Assembly (NCBI RefSeq): GCF_000151315.2
Contig: NW_011887293.1
Location: 2,154,917 to 2,218,916, forward strand
DNA length: 64,000 nucleotides
Direction: 5' to 3'
Source: Capsaspora owczarzaki ATCC 30864
Taxonomy: Eukaryota; Opisthokonta; Filasterea
This document shows positions 11,942-23,400 of the stretch, one piece after another. Below the pieces are notes generated by a model, which was not told where the DNA came from, ran no database searches, and saw only the letters and a list, made by a program, of their open reading frames with translations. Position numbers and translations under genes: made by a program. The stretch's first letter is position 1, and each line of letters starts with the position of its first letter.

Positions 11942-14900
11942 ATGTTGGCGCAACCAATCACCGCACCTGGCACGCCGTCACCTGTCAAGATGGAAACATC
12001 CTCGCGTCCCGCTCTCCCGCATTACCCCTTGTCGCTGCCTGCTCAGCGCGCTGCGTTGACACCGCCCATGTCGGCGTCCTGCAACGAAGGCGTCTTTGCC
12101 CTCGAAAACGCCGCAGAGGTGCCATTCTCAACCAGCCCGACCCCGTCAGAACCACCATCGCGCCGGCCTTACAATCGAGTCGCATCCAAGTCGGGATTTG
12201 GCTTCCTTGCTCGGTCCAGCTCCCCGGCGGCTCAGATTAGTGCCAGCACGTCGTTGAAGCGCGACACGAGCAGCTCCAGTCTGCACGCCAAGCACAGCAA
12301 CATGCTGCCCCTCGCTTCGCTCTGCCATCGCAAGTCAGTCCTCCAATCCGACATGCACGCCAGTATGAACAGCGCCACCGTCTCTTCTTTTGAGCTTGCG
12401 CCCTCCGCTTCTGCCCCGGCCATGTCCCAGAGCTCTGGCTTGGATGGTGCCCGAGGGCTTTTCCACCACCGTGCGCATCAGCACCGTGCTGACCTCTCAG
12501 CTGGCAGCAACGGCCCTTCCACTGTGAATATTGTCCACCGACTTGCTCATTCACAGCTGAATGGACGGCGGTTTTCTGGAACTCCTATCGCTCGAGTACG
12601 TTTCCGCCCGATTGTTGCAATTTGTTTTTCGTTCTTTGCTTGGTGTCGTTGCTGGTGTTGCTGTTGCTGCTGCTGTTTTTGCGGCTATTGTCCTGGAGGT
12701 TGCTCGCTTTCTCACCTCTTCTACCACCATCTCGTCTGATTCCGATTGCACAGTCACCAAAAGCATTCACTAGCGCCGTTTCCAACCAACTCAATGATTT
12801 GCCAGAGTTGCTTGTACGACTGGAACAATGCGTGGCAACGCGCAACGATGTTGCCAACCGCGCCCATTTGACTGCTCTTGCATCCCATCTTCTGGGGAGC
12901 CGCTTGCCTGCACTTCTTTCACATGCACCATCAGCCCTTGTCACTGCCGACGCAGAACCGTTCTTTGCAAGCCACGCCAATTCGAGCGAATCCACCGGGC
13001 CCTCCATCGCGAGCTGGCTGGTCAATCTTAACAGCCAACCGCTCCCAACGGATGCAGCGGATGAGGCAGCAGTCGCACACGAGCATACGCTCGCACCGTC
13101 GGCCTCCCTGCCCTCGTTCACTGCCGCCACCGAGCGCCGCTTTCATTTCCGACTCTCTCCACACGATGCGTTCGCCATGCTCGGGGGTGTCCGGCTATTA
13201 ACAAGTCTGATTCTGCGCGACGACTTGGCCATTCTGCCACCAAACAGCGTCTCTGAAGTGGGAGGAGGACCCATCCGGCCAACGCTTGTACCAAATCTTG
13301 CTGCTTTGCGCGTGATTAGCGCAGCGCTGGATTTGCTGCGACACGTTTGCATCCAAGTGCCCTCCACAACTGCAGAGCTGGCAAACGACCTGCCCTTGCT
13401 TCGACAGCTCTTCTTGTTGTGCTCGTTCAAGACGACAATTGCCAACGCCACGGCTCTGCTGGAAGAGCTGCTGGCGGCGCGCACCAAAACGTTCGACTTG
13501 TCGCTCATTCCGAACGTGCACCAGCTCATTTCGTCGCTTGCTTTCGACGATTTCACACACTTTATCAAGATTATTGTTCTTCTTGTCTACGATCTGGAAG
13601 ACCACGGTGTGGCTGACGCTGTGCGTGTTTCCTTGGACAAGGAGGTTCGCGCAGTTCAACGCCATTCCTCCATGCTTGCCCCAGTCCGCCAGGTCGATCG
13701 GAACCATGCTCTGCTGCTCGGCAATCCAGATCTTCTAACCCGACTGGTCAAGGTGCTGGACGTTGGCGTGAACGGCGCGTTGCGCGAGCTGTGGCTCGAC
13801 ACGGAAACCGCTCGCCAGGCCGCTGCGCATCGCGAGCGAATGGCTCAGGCTGCCGCGGCCGAAGCTGCAGCGAGTGCCGCTGCTGTTGCTGCTACTGCTG
13901 CCACTGCCGCTGCAGTCGCCTCCAATCCTTTCCGCCCTCTTCCGTCCGTGCCTGCTTTTGCCAGTCCTGCTGATCTCGCGGCCATGGCGGCCTCGGCGGC
14001 CGCCAGCCCTGGCCCGGCCCGCATCTCTCGGCCTCGCCGCCAGCCGTTGCTTGCAGACTCTGACTACACTCCTGCGCAGCAGGTTACCGTGGATCAGGAC
14101 TTTCGTCTGGAGACGTGGCACCGCGCTGTCGCAGGTGCATCAGCACTCTCGTTTTTGCGGCCCAGCGCGCATCCTGTAACACATGCTCCCCCTTGCTCGC
14201 ATGTGACCATTTCGACACTGGCGGAAGTCATTTTTGTCTTCAACCTGCTCTTGGGCAGCAAGCGCAAAGCCGACACGCAGACTCGCCTGGCGCAGCTGGG
14301 CCTTGTGCCAATTCTTTGCAAAGCCTACTCGTTCATGCACTGGCGGCCAATTCCACCCACTCCTGCGCATTCTAGCAATCTTAACGTGGACAACACTACT
14401 GTCAAAGTCCAGTATTTGCGTTTGGTAAAGCATTGGGGCTGGGCGGAACTGCTCGTTGTATGTTTTGCTTGCTTTTTTTTGCTTCAAAGTGTATTTCTCA
14501 CTTATCTTGGTTCTGATGTGGCTCTTTCTTTTGTTGTTGTTGTTGGCTCAGCTTCATGGCATGGCGGATGGCATTCCAGATTCGCGCCACCATCGTTTGT
14601 TTTTTGCTCAAGCAGAGCTGTCTCAAATCCGCACTATTGAACGTCTGTGGCGGGTGCAGCGGGGACCCGAGCAGTTTGCCAAGTAAGGCGTCTGTTGAAT
14701 TTGTTGTTGAGTTTTGCCGAGGTTGACAAAAATCACTGTTGACACTCAAAAACAAAACAATTACTTGTCATGATTTGCTTGCTTGTAGAGCCACTTTCTG
14801 CCGAGAACCAGTCGGCCTGGTCAAGCTGATGATGCATGAGTTGTGCTCCAACGAAACGTTGGATGCGTCAATGAAGTTCCAATTCGTGGTCGCCATCGAA

Positions 14901-15611
14901 AGTCACATTCGCGGTGCGACAAGTGCCGAGCGAGCACTTTTGGCCACCAGCGACTTTTTCCAGTTTTTGCTGGACGAATTGCTTTCGCCCGAGTTCAAGA
15001 CCAGCTCCATCCTGCAGAGCTTGTTCGATCTGCTTGGCGAGCTGATTCGATTCTGCCCCGTGCTCTTGATGCAGTTCTCTGACTTGTGCACCGACGAAGC
15101 GTTTGCTCGGCTGCTGCATGTCATCAGCCTGCATCTGGTTGACGCAAACGTATTCTTGCGCAGCATCATGATGACCATTAGCCATTACTCCCAGCACCAC
15201 CGCACGACGGCTGAAAGCGACTGCACGAGCTACATTCCCGAGCGATGCAAGTTTGCCGCCTTCTTCGGCGACCCCGCGAACGTCATGTGGCTGTGTGCGC
15301 AGCTAATGCTCGTGATTAGCATTGACGAGCTCAGCCAGGAGAACATTTGCTGTCTCAACAGCGCACTGGTCATTTTCGTGTTTGCCTACCGTGAGGGTCA
15401 ACTGGCATCCTTTGTCGAGCGCCTGTACGCCGTGTGCAATCTCGTCAATGGCGATGCGGCAGCCACCTTTGCCAACTTTGCCCAGCTGCTGGTCTTCTGG
15501 AAGCAGCACTACCTGAAGCGGCACCGCGACCTGTATCAGCTTGCTGCCGGGTCCAGGATTAGTGTGGATGACTGGATGACAGTTGTCAATGTTGTTGCCT
15601 CGTTTTGTTGA
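11942..15611 (+). CDS. TRPC4AP/TRUSS-like scaffold protein (DUF3689 family)
   Basis: I read four exons: 11942-12595, 12754-14457, 14552-14682 and 14789-15611, giving 1,103 residues. The first ~220 residues are Ser/Pro/Ala-rich and look disordered. The rest is helical and armadillo-like, with an Ala-rich insert around residues 590-650. The C-terminal third carries blocks I associate with TRPC4AP: LVDANVFLRSIMMTISHYS, SQENICCLNSALVIFVFAYR and LLVFWKQHYLKRHRDLY. In animals TRPC4AP acts as a substrate receptor for CUL4-DDB1 ligase and in TNF-receptor and TRPC channel signalling. Only the family link is inferred here, from remembered similarity. The next gene starts 1.16 kb downstream on the same strand. 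Confidence 0.65.
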
Positions 15612-16774
15612 TCTGCTTTTGGATTTTATACATTTTTTTATCTTTTATTTATTTTTTATTTTTATTTTTTATTTTTTTTTTTCGATTAACACTTGTTTGC
15701 AATGCCGACGCATTCGCTTTCAAAATCGTCCAATCCCAGCGATACAAAACGCTGGTGTGTCACACGGTTATGCCAGCTGTCGTTCACTCACTCACTCACT
15801 CACTCACTCGCTCACTCACTCACTCACTCACTCACTCACTCGCTCACTCACTCACTCACTCTCACTCTCTCACGCACTCACTCACACCAAAAGGTCGTTC
15901 TGGTTTGGAACATGATTTCTGTAAATCGAGCTATCACTCTTCTGTTTCTTTCTGTTTGTTTTTGTGGTTTGCCTATTTTTTCCCTATTTTTTCGGTTCGT
16001 TCCTTTTTCCTTGTTTGTTACCGTCTTGCGTCCTTTCATTTCTTGCAACAGCACACCGAACATTGCCAGACCCCCGCATCTCAACACTCAACTGCTATCA
16101 CTACCTCCAACCTGACTCTTGACCGTGTGAAAGGAACAGCAAGCGCATGCGGTAGGGGGGGGGGCTTTCTTACAGAAAAACAAAAGTACACGCCCGATAA
16201 GCATGTCGACTACTGTGGGGTAGCATGCAGTGCCTCGCATGTGAATCGCGCGCTGTCCTTGCTATGCAAGCGCACAGATTTGGATACTGAGTGACGCTGA
16301 CAATGGCGTGAGAGAGAGCGAGAGAGACAGTGAGAGCGAGAGAGAGAGAGAGAAACGAAAAGTGCTCTCCTGAGCAAAACTAGAAAAAAATCGTGCCGTC
16401 AAACCGTATTTTGTTGTGGGCTTTGGATTGGGGCAGTTGAAGGGAGGCGGGAGCAGGAGCACGCTCTTCAGCGAGAGTGCGAAAGAGGGAGCGAGCGTGC
16501 GAGAGTCAAGACAAAGCAAAACGCTCATCCTACATTCCTGCTTGGCGAGTTTGTTCGCTTTGTTTGTTCTTTGTGGTTTTTCTTTCTTTTGTTTTTTTTT
16601 TTTTCTTTTTTTTGTTTTTTTGTGGTTTTTTTTTGTGGTTTTTTTTTTTTTTTGGTTGTTTGTTTGTTTGGTTTCGCTTTTCTTGCTTCTTCCCTTCCGG
16701 CTTGAGATGATGCTGAGCTGACTATTTCTATTTCATTCAAACAGGAAGCAAACTCACAACGACCAAGTCCAAAA
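15612..16774. other. Intergenic region rich in simple repeats
   Basis: It contains T-rich runs (15630-15685, 16588-16655), a CACT tetranucleotide array, a GA tract (16308-16352) and a G-run (16156-16164). No gene is visible. The last ~100 bases look like the leader of the receptor gene; an acceptor-like CAAACAG at 16738-16744 suggests a leader intron. Confidence 0.5.
15783..15887. repeat. (CACT)n microsatellite
   Basis: About 100 bases of tandem CACT/CTCA units with a few single-base variants (CTCG) and a short CTCT slip near the end. It lies in non-coding DNA between two + strand genes. Confidence 0.95.
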
Positions 16775-19700
16775 ATGGCGAATCTGACGCTTTTGTGGGG
16801 AGGCATCGTCGTCGTTTTGCTCATGGCCTGCCTTGCCCCTCAAGGCACACTGGGCGACATCCACAATCTCCCAACACTCTGGACAAACGCGGCCAAGACC
16901 ACCCGTCCGCAACTTGCTGGTCGCAGTGTCGTGTTGGCGCCTGACGGTGGCCGAAACGCCATCTCAAATGCTTACGAATACAGCATGGGGCTCAATTCCC
17001 AGCTGCCCGATGTCTATCATAACGAGATCATGATTCGTTACACTCAAGAGTACCTCGCCAACGCGGGTGCAACCGTCTTCATGACACGCGAGCGCTGGTT
17101 TGGCACGTCCGACGAGCAGATTCTGGACGATCAATCGCCTGCCAACTGCATCAAAACTGGTGGATGGACTTCCTACGGCATTGGGTTCCTCGGTTACCAC
17201 TCGTACGTATTTGGCGACCTGAATGCAGAAACAGCCGTCGCAGCTTTCGTGACCACCCTTGCCGCCGATGGGTACTATCCCGTGTACATTCGTGGTTTGG
17301 GCGACGGCCAAAACCGTGCCTCTCGCACGCTCATTCGAATCTTCCATTCTGGTGGCACAACTACCCTGTACATGAATCAAAACATGTACAGCAGGCAGTG
17401 GATGTATGCCGGTCGCTACTACTTTACCAAGACAGGCTTTCGCGTCGAAGTTTCCAACAAGCTTGACTTTGCCGTCGACGCTGGCAGATGCGTCATTGTG
17501 GATGCAGTTCGCGTCGGTTGCGGTTCCCTTGGCGGCTATCCTCGCTTCCACTACGGCACGTCCAGCTTTTTGACCTACATGAACTACACTGTCAGCACGA
17601 GCTCGGCAACAGCGATGGCTGATTTCAGCAAGCAGATGATTCAAGGCGATCTGGAAACTGCCAACTGGCAAAATTGGGCGCTTTTCTATCTTGTGAGCAC
17701 CGCTACTGGCGACTCTTCAATTCGTGGCACCCAGGATTTCAGCTACAGCAACGTAAGTGCATGAAACGGATTGTGTGCTTTTCGCGGTACTCTTTGATTA
17801 ATGATTTTGCTCGATAGGGTCGTACCTCGTCATACACGGGCATCACCAGTACGGCGATCTACAACTCCTCATTGCAGGCCGCTTCGGATAGCTTCTGCGA
17901 CGCCATTCATGCGGCCGCAGTTTCAACGGGTCTTGTAGACAAAGCCAAGGACCTTCATCAATGGCCGCCGCTTGATTCGTCCTCACGAATGCCCACCATG
18001 ATGGCCATTCCTTATTACGCCTCCAACAATGCAGACATGCTACTGGCTCAGTCCGAAGCGGGTCGCGAGAATGTACGTACGCTGTGGTCTTTGCTTTCAT
18101 GAGCTAGTGCATTGAATCTCACACAAATCTTCTTCCTCCATCAAACAGCTCGGGCGCGCATACTACAAGGGCATTGCCAAGTACTTTTCATCGACCGCCA
18201 CCATCATTCCGCTCCCTGTCAACTACCTGCACACCATCAACCAAGGCGGCAACGTGGTTCGAGTCTGCTGGCGCCAACCTGACGACACCCAAGAGTCCAC
18301 TGACGCTGCGACCGCGTTCAAGATTTACCGGTCTACCGATGGACGCGGATGGGACGATGGAGTTATCGTCGCCGCTTTTACGTACCTTAACAGCTTGTGC
18401 TACGACGTTACATCTCTGACAGTCGGGCAAGTCTACTTTTTCAAGGTTGCCGGTCTCAATGCAGGAGGCGAAGCGTTGACCAAATGGACGGCAGCGGCGC
18501 GCGTGACCGACCCTGCTGTTGGTGTCACTCGTCCGCCAATTGTCATCGTCGACTGCTTTGTCGAAGGCTTTGTGCACACTTCTACCAACATCGAGGGTCG
18601 GTACACGCGGGAGTATGTGGTCGAGCACGCCCTGTCGATTGCTGGAGCCGGTTACTCGTTTGATTCTGCATCTGCAGACATCTTTTCTGAGTCCCAATGG
18701 GTTACCACCCACCTAGCAATGTACAAGGCGGTTGTCTGGGCGTCGGGTGATACGGCCGCCAACATCAATGTCTTCCCTGCTGTTGCGCAAACCGCCATCA
18801 ACTCGTGGATTGCAGGTGCCTCCTCTGCAAGCCCTCGCTCGCTTTTCGTCAGTGGCTCGAATGTCGCTGCTGGCCTTAGTGCTGCGGGCAGTACCAGCCT
18901 CACCTTCCTCAACAGTCAACTCAAGTCCACCTTTGTCAACGCCAATGCAAACACTTTCGTTGTTCGCCCGAACGCTGGATTCACCATGAGCGGCACTGTG
19001 GGCTTCAACAGCATTGTGGTGCTTGGGAACCCATACGCTGTCAGCTCGCCGGATCAGATCGGCACAGCAGGCACAGGAACAGCGGCGCTGTACTACGGCC
19101 CTTCGTCTGGGACGAATGTCGCTGGTGTCAGCTCACGCAGCACGGCAGGATATTATGCTTCCTTCTTGCTCGGCTTCCCTTTTGAAACGATCAACTCGCG
19201 AGACGAGCGCGACAAGTTGATGGCTTCGATCCTGTCCACCATCATGTTTGCAGCTCCTGACTTGCCCTTGGCGCTGCCGTCCGTCAGCTCGGCTGCCAGC
19301 ATGGCCACGCAAGCTTCTGTTGCTTCCCGAAGCTCTGCTTCGATTGCAACCACCGTGTCTGCAAGCGTTGCCTCAATTGCTTCGATTGCATCCACAGTCT
19401 CCGCCACAGTTGCTTCGGCATCGTCTGCATCAGTTGCCTCAGAATCGTCTGCATCAGTTGCCTCAGAGTCGTCTGCATCAATTGCCTCAGCATCATCAGC
19501 GTCAATCGCCTCGGCATCGTCAGCGTCGGAAGCGTCGGAAGCGTCCCGTGCCTCAGCTTCTGCCTCTGTGGCCTCCGAAGCGTCAGCGTCAGCCACTCAA
19601 ACCCCGCAATACTCGTGCCACGTTGAATGTCAAGGCGGCTGCACTGGCCCAGCGGACACGGAATGCGTCTCCTGCGTGCACTTCAAGTTTGGCGCCCGAT

Positions 19701-20173
19701 GCGTCGCCTCCTGCCCGATCGACTATGCAAGCAAGGCTGATCATGTTTGCGCGCCCGTCCCCAATGATTCCTTGCCCATCGGAGCGATTGCTGGCGGTGC
19801 TGGCGGCGGTGTCGTCCTGCTGTTGCTTCTTTTGCTCATCCTGCTTCTTGTCGTTCGTCGCCGTCGCAGCAAACCTGCGCCGAACGCCGAAGCCCCTGCC
19901 CCGCAGTCCACGATGCTCTTTGCCAACCCGCTGCTCGATCATGGCGCTGAAATGGATGGCGTCTATGATACGCTGAATGCCCCTGGGCCCGCCAGAATCA
20001 GCAGCCCCGACTATGAGAAAGCGATGCTCGCGGCGGAGTACGAGGCACCGCACCATCCTGGTCAGGAACAGGAGAGTACTTACGATACACTCGGAGCCAG
20101 CGGAATGGCTCCGTTGCCACCACCGACTGTTAGCGGCATTACGTATGCCAGCATCTCTGCGGCTGATAATTGA
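16775..20173 (+). CDS. Single-pass receptor with amidase-like/golvesin, FN3 and GATase-like ectodomain
   Basis: Three exons (16775-17752, 17818-18072, 18149-20173) encode 1,085 residues. A signal peptide covers ~1-28. An N-acetylmuramoyl-L-alanine amidase-type fold (VVLAPDGG, HNEIMIRYTQEYL, FMTRER) is interrupted by a golvesin-like beta domain (~140-260). An FN3-like domain (~425-520) and a glutamine-amidotransferase-like domain (SLFVSGSNVA, LLGFPFETI, ~525-770) follow. This is the order I know from bacterial xanthan-lyase/golvesin proteins. Next come a Ser/Ala/Glu low-complexity stalk (~790-895), a Cys-rich furin-like segment (~900-945), a membrane helix (~957-980) with an RRRR stop, and a ~100-residue tail. 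Tail motifs VYDTL, STYDTL and ITYASI resemble phosphotyrosine sites. The metal-binding His of the usual GHGG is replaced (PDGG), so catalysis is doubtful. Confidence 0.8.
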
Positions 20174-20481
20174 AATGAGATCTGATTGTAGGCGTTTTGT
20201 CCGGTCGTGGCAGCAAATGATCATGCTTTGGTGCTGTGTGCTTCGACCACATTGTGTGATGCATTGGTCGTGATAAAAATCCAGATCCATCCTACCAAAA
20301 TGTCCCATTGCATCACAAGAACGTTCAAAGACATTTGTAATAGACACAGAAACCGCACACACACACACGCAGAATCAAACAAGACAAAAAATAGACAGCA
20401 AAACTACAAAGATAACAACAAGAATTTTTTAAAAATCAAAAATGGCGCTGCGATGCGATGCGATGCGATCAGCGAACGCGC
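20174..20481. other. Tail-to-tail spacer, nothing recognised
   Basis: This holds the 3' ends of the receptor (+) and the RapGAP gene (-). It has a CA tract (20358-20370), A-rich sequence, and a GATGC tandem (20451-20467) just before the RapGAP stop codon. Confidence 0.6.
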
Positions 20482-23400
20482 TTAATCGTTGAGAGCAACA
20501 CAAGCCACGCTCGACACAACCGCCTCGTTGGCAGTGTTCTGGTTGATGGTGTAACTGTTCGCAACAAAGATTTGCTTCGTTGAGTTACGCACGGTGATGA
20601 GCTGCGTGGATTGAAGCGGAATGACTTGAATGAGGTTGCCGTTCACCAACGTGCGAACTTCAATGCTATTCGTTGAAAAGCCCAAGATATTTGGGAAGGC
20701 ATAAACTGTTCAAACGAAAACATTGGGGTTTGGTGCGGAAGCAAGGAAAACGAAAGACACGTGAGTATTTTCACTTTATCATGGAATGAAAAGCGAGCAC
20801 CAGAAGCCATTCAACTTACCAACAAAATTGGGCATAATGGTCCACCGAACAATCAAAGATCGAGTGCTTTGGCCTCGCCTGTTGACAAAGACACCCAGGT
20901 CTATTGTTCGAGCAAGAGAAACGAAAAAAGCAGAAAGTCAATCAGCGCGAACAATCGACGAGCAACGCAACCAACATCTGTCTTGAGAAACTCACTGTTG
21001 TAGCAGACAAAGAACTCATCACTGCCGAGATGCAAAACATCTACCGGCCTCATGTCTGTCCCGGTGGCATGAAGAACATCTACGCTGGCGTCGCTCGTGT
21101 CGTCCAGCGAGACAAGCGCAAAGTGGTCGGAGAAGCCGAGCACTGCAGATTGTCCGCTGATGCCAAGCGTGACGCAAGTGTCGGAAAGCCCGATTGCCTA
21201 ATTTTCGGGTCACAAGAAGCAACGCAAACACATCAAAAGGTCAGCTATTTGCCATCCCAGAGGCATCACCCACTTGCATGACCATTCACAACCAAAAAAA
21301 AAAAAAAAAAAGCAATGAAAGCATACCAGTTGTCGCTGGAAAATTCGCGACGATGCCTGCCAGCGATAGACAAGCAGCGTCTTCTTCACAGACACGCAGA
21401 GCCGGAAGGACGTGGTGGCGTCCGCGGACGATTCCCAAAACGGGTCGAGCGCGAAAATGTTGCAATTTTTCGTGTCCTCAAGCTGGCACTCAAAGATGGC
21501 CGGCTGGGACGAAAGCGCACGCAACGAGACTTGCTTGAGGCCGGCAATGTCGTAGTACACAATGTAGCTGGTGCCCGGCGACGCAGTTGGGGCGGCACAG
21601 GCAACCAGCAGGTTGAGCTCTGCAATCACCGAAATCTGCGTAAACGAACGCTCAACATGCAGAGGCAGCTTGAACATTTCGGGTTGGCCGGGATTGGTAG
21701 AGCCAGGAATGCTCACAAACGGGACGTAGATGTAAAGACCGGCATCTGTGCCGAGCACCAATGCCTCACCAAGCTTGGCGCCGCACTGAATGACGCGCGG
21801 GAGCAGTGCTGCACAGATGGCTGGCTTGTACAGCCGCCCGGATGGGCCAGCTGATGTCGACGACAGTGTCAAGCCAGAAAGATCCGTGTTCGAAGCGGAA
21901 GGGGACGTGGATTCCGAGAACGAGGAGCGCTCCATCACGGGACTTGTAGGAGGCGAAATAACGGGTGCCATGTTCGTCACGGAAAGAGACGGGAAGCTTG
22001 AGGGAGAAGCAGAAGAACTACCTGCGGCAGGAGTAAAGAATGTCTCGAGCAAGGGCAGCTTGCGTCGCAAACTGCTTCCAGTGGAGCTCGCTTTCGAGTT
22101 GTTCAAGCCAGAGCCGACCACAGCTGCCATCGAGGAGAGCGACTTGGAGCTGTTGACGGACACAAGCATACCCGATGAGGTGGCTCGATCTTCAATGCCC
22201 CTGATGAGCTGGGTGAGCGTTCGATGCTGGCGCTGCTTGAACGCCGGCGAAGCGAGCGTCGCCGTCTCGCCGTTAATCAACTTGGTGAGCAGGAACTCTC
22301 GCAGCTCGACCTCGGAGGTGAAGCGAGGCGGCGATGGCAGCGCGGGTCCGTACGGAGGGACGGATGTTTTGGAGGCAACGTTCAGCAAAAACTCGTACTT
22401 GTTGGTCAACTCGTTAAAGACAGGCGAGACCACCGCAAAAACATGCAGGTAGTGCGATGCCACGCTGCCGGGGTCGAAAGCATTGACTTCCATTGACAAG
22501 GAGGGTTGAGAGCTAGCTCCTCGTCGAACAGAGGCGGGAGACTGGGCAGGCAAGTCGTCGACGCTCTCGGCAGTGGTCGGAACAACGCCCTCGGGCAGGT
22601 CTTCAAACACAATGGCACAAATGTCGTTGCCAATATGACGCTTTCGCTCGAGCTGTTGCTTGTCACCCTCTGCGAACGGCAGAAGGGTCGAGACGTGGAA
22701 CATGATTTCGTAATTGCTAAACCTCGTGTACACAGAGTGCGTGCCAGTCGTGTTGTCTTTGACGTCAAGCCCAGCGCGGAAGTACGGCCAGCCTTTGAGC
22801 TCCACCTTGTCGCCGAGCACCTTCAAAAAGTCGTCAAAGCGCGGCGACCCTTCGCGGTTGGAGAACATGTGCTCCTCGTGAACCTGGTGGGCTTTCTTGT
22901 AGAGCACACCAAACTTGAGCTGCCGTGTTGTAATGTAATCTTCGATCTGGAGCAATTCGCGCGAGATGTCTCCGTCAATCTGCTTGAGTTTGCACGAGCT
23001 AAGCGACGGCTGAATGGCGCGGAGCAGATGGGTCGGCGTCAGCGACTGACGGTCACGCACGGCAACAGTCAGATGCTCCAGGCCCGTTGTCAGCCACAGA
23101 ATGAGACGATACTGCGTGTACGGGTTGACTGGCAAACCCTCGGTTTGCGAGGACACGAGCTGCTCGCGGCGGACGGAGAGAACAAATGTACCCACCCCGT
23201 CGCTTTGGCTTCCCAGATAGTTTTGGTGTTCGCGTGTATTGAAATGCTTGGCAAACCAGGCCGTGGTCGATTCGTCGTTTTCCACGAGCGGGCGCTGAAT
23301 GCCGTACTGGGAGTGATTGTTGCCGTCCTCAACGTTGAACTGGTCGCCGGGCGTTATCATGAGACATCCGTTCGAATTGCTGGTGCTGCTGAGTTGGGTG

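Noticed and set aside
15783-15887. CACT array as a CRISPR-like repeat
   Set aside because: It is a simple microsatellite without spacers, in a eukaryotic genome.
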